NCBI GenBank assembly: GCA_947371645.1
Contig: CANBQJ010000119.1
Coordinates: 1 to 11,108, forward strand
Direction of reading: 5' to 3'
DNA length: 11,108 nucleotides
Source of the DNA: Burkholderiales bacterium
Lineage (GTDB): Bacteria; Pseudomonadota; Gammaproteobacteria; Burkholderiales; Burkholderiaceae
The number at the start of each line of letters is the position of its first letter. The stretch's first letter is position 1. Positions 1 through 6,085 of this stretch are shown here, piece after piece. The notes under the pieces were generated by a model. It was not told where the DNA came from. It saw only the letters and a program-made list of their open reading frames with translations, and did not search any database. The position numbers were made by a program, and so were the translations under genes.

Positions 1-173
1 TCCAGCCCACCCAGGTCGGCACCCTTGCCAGAGCCCACGCTCGTGACGAAGAAGCTGAACGGACCGGTTTCCCGGTTGGCAGGGGCAGCCGCCGGCGCGG
101 CGGCCTGCGCCAGCACCGCGCCAGACAGGCTCAGCAAGGCGGCCGCGACAACAAGTCGATGTGGGCGTTTCAT
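1..173 (-). CDS. Secreted lectin/DUF1554-like protein, partial (C-terminus beyond window)
   Basis: Only the first 57 codons are present; the gene runs off the left edge. It starts at ATG 173-171, four bases after the stop of the cytochrome c' gene, with a GAAGGA Shine-Dalgarno inside the end of that gene, so the two are probably translationally coupled. The N-terminus is a Sec signal peptide (MKRPHRLVVAAALLSLSG, cleavage near VLAQA), then an Ala/Pro linker. The visible mature part contains FFVTSVGSGKGADLGGLE. From memory, this opening is typical of secreted bacterial proteins annotated as lectin-like or DUF1554-like, with a C-type-lectin/endostatin-like fold; the family call rests on that short stretch alone. 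A periplasmic or surface location is likely. It is the last visible gene of the minus-strand operon, which may continue to the left. The reading frame is well supported; the function is tentative. Confidence 0.72.
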   Translation of the reverse strand, partial: MKRPHRLVVAAALLSLSGAVLAQAAAPAAAPANRETGPFSFFVTSVGSGKGADLGGL

Positions 174-177
174 CGCA

Positions 178-663
178 TCAGTCCTTCTTGCGGAAGTCAT
201 CGTGGCAGCCCTTGCACGTGCCTTGCAGCTTGCCCAGTTGCACCTTCACGGCGGCCACGTCACCGCCGGCAGCCACCTTGGCCAGCTCATTGGCTTCCTT
301 GTTGAAGGCGGCGCCCGCATCGGCGGCCTTCTTGTCCGTCCACAGTTCAGGCTTGGCGGCCGTTTCGTGCCAGCCCTTGCCGGTTTCAGTGCCGGGCGCA
401 TACAAGGCGCCCAGGCCGGAATTGGCGATGGCGGCGATGGTGTTGGCCGCCTTGATCACGTCTTCCTTGTTGTAGGTGCCTTCCACATTGGCCTTGACCC
501 GGCCGGTGTTCCAGGCCAACACCTGGTAGGCCGACTGGCGCCACTTGATCAGCTGCTCGGGCTTGGGCGCCTGTTGGGCCATGGCGTTGAACGTGGTGAC
601 GCTGGCGATCAGGCCGGCACCGGCCAGGGCCAGGGCGATGGCGCGTTGCACTGAGGTCTTCAT
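178..663 (-). CDS. Cytochrome c' (class II c-type cytochrome)
   Basis: This 161-residue protein has a signal peptide ending near residue 29 (FNAMA-Q) and a C-terminal heme site CKGCH (Cys150, Cys153, His154), the position diagnostic of the four-helix cytochrome c'/c556 family (PF01322). The stretch RQSAYQVLAWNTGRVKANVE, followed by IAAIANSGLGALYAPGT, closely resembles purple-bacterial cytochrome c' as remembered from Allochromatium vinosum. The Arg42 and Tyr46 positions correspond to the conserved heme-propionate Arg and the distal Tyr. There is no Met at the c556 ligand position, which fits a five-coordinate heme. Known family members bind NO and CO in the periplasm and may buffer NO; an electron-transfer role here is also possible. 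AAGGAA lies 7-8 bases before the ATG. It follows the dienelactone hydrolase gene by 65 bases and runs almost into the lectin-like gene. Confidence 0.92.
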   Translation of the reverse strand: MKTSVQRAIALALAGAGLIASVTTFNAMAQQAPKPEQLIKWRQSAYQVLAWNTGRVKANVEGTYNKEDVIKAANTIAAIANSGLGALYAPGTETGKGWHETAAKPELWTDKKAADAGAAFNKEANELAKVAAGGDVAAVKVQLGKLQGTCKGCHDDFRKKD

Positions 664-719
664 GCTTGCTTCCTTTTGTGTGTGATGAAGGGTGAGAGAA
701 ACCGGAAAGAAACGGTGGG

Positions 720-736
720 AGGCCTGGGTCAGGCCT
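720..736 (-). other. Small stem-loop over the dienelactone hydrolase stop codon
   Basis: AGGCCT (720-725) and AGGCCT (731-736) can pair around a five-base loop that contains the TGA stop of the dienelactone hydrolase gene. On the minus-strand transcript the stem is followed by CCCACCG and then a broken T-rich stretch, not a clean U-run. It could be an RNA-processing or attenuation element inside the operon. With a stem of only six pairs it may also be chance. Confidence 0.25.
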
Positions 737-1625
737 TGAGGTTCTGCTTGAAGAAATCGACGGTGCGTTGCCAGGCCAGCTTGGCCGCAGCGGCGTCGTA
801 GCGCGGAGTGGTGTCGTTGTTGAAGCCGTGCTGGACACCGTCATAGACGAAGGCCTGGTAGCTGACCTTGCTGGCCTTGAGCGCCGCTTCGTACTTGGGC
901 CAGCCCGCATTGATGCGCTCATCGGCACCGGCGTAATGGATCAACAAGGGGGCCTTGATGCGAGGCACGTCGGCGTCAGGCGGTTGCGCGCCATAGAAGG
1001 GCACGGACGCGGCCAGCTCTGGCACCTGCGTGGCCAGGTAGTTGGCCATGCCACCGCCATAGCAGAAGCCCACCGCACCGACCTTGCCGTTGCCGCCATT
1101 GAGCTTCAGCAGGTGCTGTGTGGCGGCCAGGAAGTCAGCGCGGGTCTTGGTCTGGTCCAGCTTGGGGAACAGCTCGCGGGCCTTGTCTTCGTCACCGGGG
1201 TAACCACCCAGCGGGAACAGGGCGTCGGGCGCCAGGGCGATGAAGCCATCCAGGGCCAGGCGGCGGGCGATGTCTTCGATGTGAGGGTTCAGGCCGCGGT
1301 TCTCATGCACCACGAGCACCGTGGGCAGCGGGCCCTTGGCCTGCGTTGGCTTGACCAGGTAGGCGCGGACCTTGCCATAGCCTTGTGGGGACGGGATCTC
1401 GACGTAGCTGGTCTGGATGCGGCTGTCGTCGCCCTTGACCTGCTGGGCCTGGGCAAAGTTCGGGCTCAGTTCAGCCAGGACCAGCTCGGCGCCCACGATG
1501 CCGCTGGTGTACTTCGCTGCGCCTTGTAGGAAGCCACGCCGGTTCAACAGGCCATGCACATACTGGTCAAAGAGGCGAAGCACCTCGGGGGCGAAATCGT
1601 GTGCGGTCTTTTGGGGGGCGCTCAT
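729..1625 (-). CDS. Dienelactone hydrolase family protein with Tat-type signal
   Basis: This 298-residue alpha/beta hydrolase belongs to the dienelactone hydrolase family (PF01738, COG0412). The nucleophile elbow GFCYGGG gives Cys188 in place of the usual Ser, Asp235 (GADERIN) and His266 (QHGFNN) complete the triad, and Glu108 (VHENRG) matches the family's active-site Glu. The N-terminus is extended by about 60 residues with NRRGFLQGAAKYTSG at 28-42, then a hydrophobic stretch ending at NFAQA. This resembles a twin-arginine signal with a long n-region and recalls E. coli YghX-type proteins. Family members hydrolyse lactones such as dienelactone to open acids; the substrate here is unknown. 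Most dienelactone hydrolases are cytoplasmic, so predicted export is unusual, but it fits its all-exported neighbours. The start is chosen from AGGAG six bases upstream of the ATG. It lies 19 bases after the SMP-30 gene. Confidence 0.9.
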   Translation of the reverse strand: MSAPQKTAHDFAPEVLRLFDQYVHGLLNRRGFLQGAAKYTSGIVGAELVLAELSPNFAQAQQVKGDDSRIQTSYVEIPSPQGYGKVRAYLVKPTQAKGPLPTVLVVHENRGLNPHIEDIARRLALDGFIALAPDALFPLGGYPGDEDKARELFPKLDQTKTRADFLAATQHLLKLNGGNGKVGAVGFCYGGGMANYLATQVPELAASVPFYGAQPPDADVPRIKAPLLIHYAGADERINAGWPKYEAALKASKVSYQAFVYDGVQHGFNNDTTPRYDAAAAKLAWQRTVDFFKQNLKA

Positions 1626-1644
1626 GCCGGGCTCCTGTGTGGGT

Positions 1645-2700
1645 TCATTTGGCCCGGCCGCTGTAGCCGGGGGTCAGCACTGCAATGCGGTAGACGGCAC
1701 CACGGCCGACCACGTAGAGGGTCTTCTTGTCTTCGCCGGCGAATGCCAGGTTCTGCGGCTGCTTGGGCAGCGCGATGGTCCCGAGTGCTTCGCCTTTGCT
1801 GCTGAACACCTGGATGCCGGTGTTGCTGGCCACATAGACACGCCCGGCGTCGTCGACGGCCAGGCCATCGGCCCCGCTGGTGCCGCCGGTGTCTGTCTTG
1901 CGCCAGCCATCCAGCTTGGCGAAATTGCGGCGCGGGCCCACGCTGCCGTCGGCCTGGAGGTCATAGGCCAGCAGGTGTTCGCCCAGGGTGTTGGCCACAT
2001 ACAGCACCTTCTCGTCGGGGCTGAGCTGGATGCCGTTGGGGCGCTCCACATCGGCCACCAGGCGCTTGAGCTCGCCTTGTTTGGAGATGCGGTAAACGGC
2101 AGGCTTGGCCGTTTCGACAGGCGGCTTGGCGGGTGCGGCCTGGCCGGGCGCAGGTGGGTTGGCGCCCGAGTCGGTGAAGTACACATTGCCCAGCTTGTCG
2201 ACCACCAGGTCATTGGGGCGGCCAAAGGGCTTGCCCTCGAAGTTGTCTGCCAACGTGCGGACTTTCGGGTCCGGGAAGACGATGCCCACGCGTGGCTTGA
2301 GCACCTGCACGGCGTACAGGTCACCATTGGGCGTGAAGCCCAGACCGTTGGCGCCGTTGCTGCCTTCCACGAACACCGAGGTGGAGCCGTCTGCCGCGAT
2401 GCGCGTGATGCGGTTGGCTTGTGTCTCGGTGAAGATCAGGCTGCCGTCTGGCAAGGTGACCGGGCCTTCGGTGCCGGTGAAACCCTCTTTGATCAGCTCG
2501 ATGCGGGTGCCAGCCGACACGACGCCTGAGATGGCTGGCGTCACCGTGGGTGCGGACGCCGCCACAGCGGGCGCGGCGGGCGCATTGGCCACTGCGGGTG
2601 GCGTCTGCGCCAGGGCCTGGGCAGCCCAGCTCAAGCCCAGCACGGCCACCAGCGCGCGGCTGGCCAGGTGCTTGGAACGCGGATGCAATGTGTGGGTCAT
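1645..2700 (-). CDS. Exported SMP-30/gluconolactonase-like beta-propeller protein
   Basis: The product has 351 residues with a signal peptide (MTHTLHPRSK... ending ALA-Q near residue 31) and an Ala/Pro-rich linker to about residue 57. The rest is a six-bladed propeller of the SMP-30/gluconolactonase/LRE type (PF08450). The likely metal and substrate residues are all visible: Glu79 (TEGP), Asn163 (GRPNDL), Asn222 (RPNGI) and Asp278 (GADGLAVD). Family enzymes are divalent-metal lactonases that open sugar and other lactones; the substrate cannot be named. A Pro/Ala-rich insertion at about 181-200 lies between blades and probably forms an exposed loop. The frame stays open upstream into the peroxiredoxin gene, but ATG 2700-2698 is chosen because the signal peptide begins there and GGGGAG sits six bases before it. 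It follows the peroxiredoxin gene by 31 bases, and with the dienelactone hydrolase makes two lactone-type hydrolases in a row. Confidence 0.9.
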   Translation of the reverse strand: MTHTLHPRSKHLASRALVAVLGLSWAAQALAQTPPAVANAPAAPAVAASAPTVTPAISGVVSAGTRIELIKEGFTGTEGPVTLPDGSLIFTETQANRITRIAADGSTSVFVEGSNGANGLGFTPNGDLYAVQVLKPRVGIVFPDPKVRTLADNFEGKPFGRPNDLVVDKLGNVYFTDSGANPPAPGQAAPAKPPVETAKPAVYRISKQGELKRLVADVERPNGIQLSPDEKVLYVANTLGEHLLAYDLQADGSVGPRRNFAKLDGWRKTDTGGTSGADGLAVDDAGRVYVASNTGIQVFSSKGEALGTIALPKQPQNLAFAGEDKKTLYVVGRGAVYRIAVLTPGYSGRAK

Positions 2701-2731
2701 CTGGAACTCCCCGGCAAGGCGTGGTGTGGGA

Positions 2732-3349
2732 TCAGGACTTTTTGTCGGCGGGCTTGCTGCCTTTGCCGCCATTGAGGCCCTGGACCACGTCCAGCGCCTT
2801 TTCCACGTTGGCCGCCGGTGCCAGCCCGCCCACCGTGGCGACGACCTTGCCGTCCTGGCCCACGATGAAGGTGGTGCGGTCCACGCGCCCATGGTCGATC
2901 TCGACGCCACGGGTGTCCTTGCGGCCGGCGGGAATCTCGGCCACGGCCAGATCGAAGCCCTTGGCCACGCGGCCGTCGGCATCCGAGGCCACGGCGATCT
3001 TGCCGGCGCAGAACTGCGGGTCGGCAGAGAAATCGTTGAGTCGGGTGATGCTGTCCAGCGAGACGCCAATGATGGTGGCGCCCGCGGCCTTGAAGCGGTC
3101 AACGTTCTCGGCAAAGGTGTGCGCCTGGATGTTGCAGCCGCCGGTGAACGCAGACGGGTAGAAGTACACCACCACCGGCCCCTTCTTGAGCGCGTCTTTC
3201 AGGGCGTAGTTGAAGGCCTTGCCGGCAAACGATGCCTGCAAGGTGAAGTCGGGGGCGGCGTCGCCTTCCTTCAGTGCAGCATGGGCGCTGCCGATCATGC
3301 CAAGGGCCAATGCCAGGGTGCTCAGGGCGCTCAAGGTGCGGTTGTTCAT
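2732..3349 (-). CDS. Periplasmic peroxiredoxin (AhpC/TSA, BCP/PrxQ-like)
   Basis: This 205-residue thioredoxin-fold protein has a Sec signal peptide (MNNRTLSALSTLALALGMIG, cleavage after SAHA at residue 24). The mature part opens with KEGDAAPDFTLQ and contains the peroxidatic motif YPSAFTGGC: Pro65, Thr69 and Cys72. A second cysteine, Cys114 (PQFCAGK), about 42 residues later may be the resolving cysteine, though that spacing is not the classic PrxQ one, so a 1-Cys mechanism is possible. The domain continues to DRTTFIVGQDGKVV. Family members reduce hydrogen peroxide or organic peroxides using thiols. In this operon it could protect exported heme proteins or deal with peroxides made by the pathway. 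GAGGA lies six bases before the ATG. The C-terminal tail is Lys/Gly-rich (GGKGSKPADKKS). Confidence 0.92.
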   Translation of the reverse strand: MNNRTLSALSTLALALGMIGSAHAALKEGDAAPDFTLQASFAGKAFNYALKDALKKGPVVVYFYPSAFTGGCNIQAHTFAENVDRFKAAGATIIGVSLDSITRLNDFSADPQFCAGKIAVASDADGRVAKGFDLAVAEIPAGRKDTRGVEIDHGRVDRTTFIVGQDGKVVATVGGLAPAANVEKALDVVQGLNGGKGSKPADKKS

Positions 3350-3400
3350 GTCGTGTCCTCGTGTTGACTGTCTGTGTGTTTGATCGTTGCGGACGCAGGC

Positions 3401-4138
3401 TCACTGCGCCTGTGCTGCCAGGTGATCGGCCAGCACTTCGATTTCCTTGTCGCTGAGCGCCTTGCTCAGCTGGTTCATGACGCCGTCGGGGCTGTTGCGC
3501 CGGCTGCCGTCGCGCCAGGCGCGCAACTGGTCGTCGAGGTACTTCCATTCCTGTCCGGCCAGCCGTGGTGCGGCGGGCAGACCGGCCTTGGCGCCACCTT
3601 GCGGCCCATGGCAACTCACACAAGGGGTGATGCCCCGCGCCGGGTCGCCCTGCTCGAACAGCTGCTTGCCGGCTTCATGCAGGTCACCGCCCTCCCCCTT
3701 CATGGGCGGCAGGCTGTTGAAGTAGGCCGCGATGTCGATCAGATCTTCGTCGCTGAGGTTGCGGGCCACGATGGCCATCTGGTCATGCTTGCGCAGGCCT
3801 GAGCGGAAATCCTGAACCTGCTTGACGATGTAGGCCGTCTTCTGGCCCGCGAGCTTGGCCACCTTGGCCTCGGCGCCCTTGGGGTTGCCAGAACCTTGGC
3901 CGGACTGGCCGTGGCACTCGATGCAGCGCTCGGACTCTGCCTTGTCCTTGCCCAGCGCGACATCACCTTTGGGCGTGGCTGGCGTTGCCGCCGTCTTCGT
4001 GGACGAAGCCCTGGGTGGCTTGGCCGGCGCCGCGGCCCATGCCGCTTGCGTGAACAGCATGGTCATGCCGAGTGCCAGCGTGGGCACAGTGCTCATGTTG
4101 ATGAGGCTGGCACCCCAGGTGCCGATGGTGTTGATCAA
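3401..4138 (-). CDS. Di-heme cytochrome c4-like protein (TTG start)
   Basis: This 245-residue protein has two class I cytochrome c domains in tandem. The first has CIECH (Cys72, Cys75, His76) with Met121 (HDQMAIV) as likely sixth ligand; the second has CVSCH (Cys173, Cys176, His177) with Met221 (DGVMNQL). The repeated YI/YL..QL..FR/WR pattern and the spacing fit the cytochrome c4 / double c553 family, which carries electrons in the periplasm to terminal oxidases or other acceptors. The N-terminus is hydrophobic, with a cleavage site near AAWA-A (residue 35), then an Ala/Pro/Lys linker. The TTG start at 4138 is chosen because AGGAG sits six bases upstream; the internal ATG (Met15, at 4096) has no Shine-Dalgarno, and a stop lies in frame just upstream. 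The gap to the preceding cytochrome gene is 18 bases. It is the likely electron carrier linking this operon to respiration. Confidence 0.9.
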   Translation of the reverse strand: MINTIGTWGASLINMSTVPTLALGMTMLFTQAAWAAAPAKPPRASSTKTAATPATPKGDVALGKDKAESERCIECHGQSGQGSGNPKGAEAKVAKLAGQKTAYIVKQVQDFRSGLRKHDQMAIVARNLSDEDLIDIAAYFNSLPPMKGEGGDLHEAGKQLFEQGDPARGITPCVSCHGPQGGAKAGLPAAPRLAGQEWKYLDDQLRAWRDGSRRNSPDGVMNQLSKALSDKEIEVLADHLAAQAQ

Positions 4139-4156
4139 TGGATGCTCCTGCTGCCG

Positions 4157-4537
4157 TCACGACTTTTTGTAGAAGGTGTGACAGGTCCGGCAGGTGCGGG
4201 ACAGGTCGGTGGCCGAGTCGGTGGCCGTGCCGAAGTCCTTGACCGCAACTGACTTGATGATCGAGCTCGCCAGGTCTTTGCTCTTGCGCGACAGGTCCAC
4301 CGCGTCGGCGGCGTCACCCTTGGCGATGAAGTGCGATTCCACCTTGCCAAACAGCTCTTGCAGCTCTTTAGCGTCTGCCGTGCTGGCAGGGGCGTTCTGG
4401 ATGGCGATGTTCGAAGACAGGCTCTTGTTGGTGTCTTCGATGGTCTGCATGAGGTCCATGTCCAATTCGGCGTCTGCCGCCTGGACGACGCCAATCAGGG
4501 CCGGCACCAGTGCCGCGGCGATGATGAGCTTGCGCAT
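4157..4537 (-). CDS. Small class II-type cytochrome c
   Basis: This 126-residue protein has a clear signal peptide (MRKLIIAAALVPALIGVVQA-A) and a mature part of about 106 residues. One heme site, CRTCH (Cys116, Cys119, His120), lies just before the basic C-terminus FYKKS. A C-terminal heme site after a helical, Leu/Ala/Lys-rich sequence is the layout of the four-helix cytochrome c'/c556 family, although the protein is shorter than usual and not close to the operon's other cytochrome c'. Met27 and Met30 in the first helix could supply a sixth ligand, making it low-spin and suited to electron transfer. The start is taken from the signal peptide; the nearest purine-rich element (GGAAAG) is about 18 bases before the ATG, so initiation looks weak or depends on upstream translation. 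It lies between the DUF1501 gene and the c4-like gene. Confidence 0.85.
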   Translation of the reverse strand: MRKLIIAAALVPALIGVVQAADAELDMDLMQTIEDTNKSLSSNIAIQNAPASTADAKELQELFGKVESHFIAKGDAADAVDLSRKSKDLASSIIKSVAVKDFGTATDSATDLSRTCRTCHTFYKKS

Positions 4538-4558
4538 GAATGTCTTGTCTTGCTTTCC

Positions 4559-4591
4559 AGGCGGAGCCTCACGCTGGGTGGGGCCCCGCCT
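4559..4591 (-). other. Intercistronic stem-loop between DUF1501 and cytochrome genes
   Basis: AGGCGGAGCC (4559-4568) and GGCCCCGCCT (4582-4591) form a ten-pair stem with a 13-base loop. On the plus strand one pair is an A-C mismatch. On the minus-strand RNA the same position is a U-G wobble, so the stem is unbroken only in the operon transcript. It is followed by GGAAAGCAAG, not a U-tract, so it is not a standard intrinsic terminator. It may be an mRNA-stability or processing element setting different levels for the DUF1501 and cytochrome parts. Confidence 0.5.
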
Positions 4592-4600
4592 TTGTTGTCG

Positions 4601-6049
4601 TCAGGCCAGGATGTCCTTGATGACCTTGCCGTACACCACAGTCGGACGCTCGGAGCGGCCGCTGTTGAGGAAGGTGGTCTTCAAGTGGTCCAGACCGAAA
4701 AGCTGCAGCACGGTGGCATGCAGGTCGTAGGTGTCCACGGCCTTTTCCTTGTCGGCCACCTGCAGGCCCACCTCGTCGGTCTCACCGTAGGTGAAGCCCG
4801 CCTTGAGGCCGCCACCGGCCAGCCACTGGGTGTAGCCCCAGGGGTTGTGGTCGCGGCCATTGCCGCTCTGGCCATAGGAGGTGCGACCGAACTCGGAGGT
4901 CCACACCACCAGGGTGGTCTCCAGCAGGCCACGCTCCTTGAGGTCGTGCAGCAGGCCCGCGATGGGCTTGTCGACCATCTTGGCCATCAGGCCGTGGTTC
5001 TTGTCCAGGTCGTTGTGGGCGTCCCAGCTGGTGCGGTCGATGTCGGCACCTTCAGGGAAGCCGGAGACCACCTGAATGAAGCGCACGCCATGCTCCACCA
5101 GGCGGCGGGCGCGCAGCAGCACCTCGCCGTAGCTCTGGCTGGTCTTGTCGTCGATGCCGTAGAGCTTCTTCGTGGCTTCGGTTTCCTTGCTCAGGTCCAC
5201 TGCGGCAGGCGCAGCGGTCTGCATGCGGTCGGCCAGCTCATAGGACTGCAGGCGGGCGCGCAGTTCGGTGTCGCTGGGGTAGCGGTCGCCACCAAACTTG
5301 TTCAGGCGCTTGAGCAGGTCCAGCGTCGAGCGTTGCTGCTGCGCAGAGCGCACATCCGGACGGTCCAGGTACAGGATGGGCGACGGGCCCGGACGGAAGG
5401 CGGTGCCCTGGTACACGGCGGGCAGGAAGCCGGCGCTCCAGTTGACCGAACCAGCCTGAGGTTCGCGGTCGCCGTTGTACATCACCACGTACGAAGGCAG
5501 GTCCGGGTTGGCCGAGCCGAGTGCGTAGTTGATCCAGGCGCCCAGCGAAGGACGGCCCGGGTTCAGGTCACCGGTGTTGAGCTTCAGGATCGAGATGTCG
5601 TGGGTGGCGCCGACCGTCACGCTCGACTTGATGAAGGTCATCTTGTCGGCCTGCGTGGCCAGGTTGGGCAGCAGGTTGGAGAACCAGGCGCCGCTTTCAC
5701 CGTGTTGCTTGAAGCTGCGCTCGTTGGACACGTACAGCTTGCCCACACCACCTTGGGTGCTGGTCTTGATGCCCTTCAGGAAGGATGCTGGGATTTCCTG
5801 GCCTGCCAGGCGAACCAGCTCGGGCTTGTAGTCGTACAGGTCCAGCGTGGACGGTGCGCCGTTCTGATGCAGCCAGATGACCGACTTGATCTTGGCCGGG
5901 AAGTGCGGTGCCTTCGGGGCCAGCGGGTCGATCAGCTCGGCGGCCGTGGCCGCGTTCAGCGTGCCCAGGCCGGGGATGAAGCCACCGAGGGATGCAGCGC
6001 CCAGGCCCAGACCGGCGTTGCGGAGGAAGTCACGACGGGTATCGCTCAT
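4601..6049 (-). CDS. DUF1501 protein, Tat-exported, alkaline-phosphatase/sulfatase-like fold
   Basis: This 482-residue protein begins with a twin-arginine signal (MSDTRRDFLRNAGLGLGAAS), with cleavage probably near residue 36. The rest matches DUF1501 (PF07394), placed in the alkaline phosphatase/sulfatase superfamily. Visible hallmarks are an N-terminal SVIWLHQNGAPSTLDLYDYKP block, SWDAHND (341-347), TSEFGRT (384-390), GRDHNPWGYTQWLAGGG (398-414) and the C-terminal DLHATVLQLFGLDH (442-455). The Asp/His residues in these blocks could bind metal as in sulfatases, but no formylglycine-type CxPxR motif is present, and no activity is established for the family to my knowledge. DUF1501 genes usually sit beside DUF1549/DUF1553 genes, as here, mostly in Planctomycetes and relatives. 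AAAGGA lies about six bases before the ATG, and the gap to the DUF1553 gene is 36 bases. Tat export implies folding, perhaps with a cofactor, before transport. Confidence 0.92.
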   Translation of the reverse strand: MSDTRRDFLRNAGLGLGAASLGGFIPGLGTLNAATAAELIDPLAPKAPHFPAKIKSVIWLHQNGAPSTLDLYDYKPELVRLAGQEIPASFLKGIKTSTQGGVGKLYVSNERSFKQHGESGAWFSNLLPNLATQADKMTFIKSSVTVGATHDISILKLNTGDLNPGRPSLGAWINYALGSANPDLPSYVVMYNGDREPQAGSVNWSAGFLPAVYQGTAFRPGPSPILYLDRPDVRSAQQQRSTLDLLKRLNKFGGDRYPSDTELRARLQSYELADRMQTAAPAAVDLSKETEATKKLYGIDDKTSQSYGEVLLRARRLVEHGVRFIQVVSGFPEGADIDRTSWDAHNDLDKNHGLMAKMVDKPIAGLLHDLKERGLLETTLVVWTSEFGRTSYGQSGNGRDHNPWGYTQWLAGGGLKAGFTYGETDEVGLQVADKEKAVDTYDLHATVLQLFGLDHLKTTFLNSGRSERPTVVYGKVIKDILA

Positions 6050-6085
6050 GTTGAGTCCTTTGATTGGTATGTGAGTGGGGTGGGG

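Noticed and set aside
720..736. Intrinsic terminator after the dienelactone hydrolase gene
   Set aside because: The stem has only six pairs and is followed by CCCACCG rather than a U-run, and the next gene has its own ribosome site; it is kept only as a weak stem-loop.
2701..3114. N-terminal extension of the SMP-30 frame into the peroxiredoxin gene
   Set aside because: It overlaps well-supported peroxiredoxin coding sequence; the signal peptide and Shine-Dalgarno mark the start at 2700.
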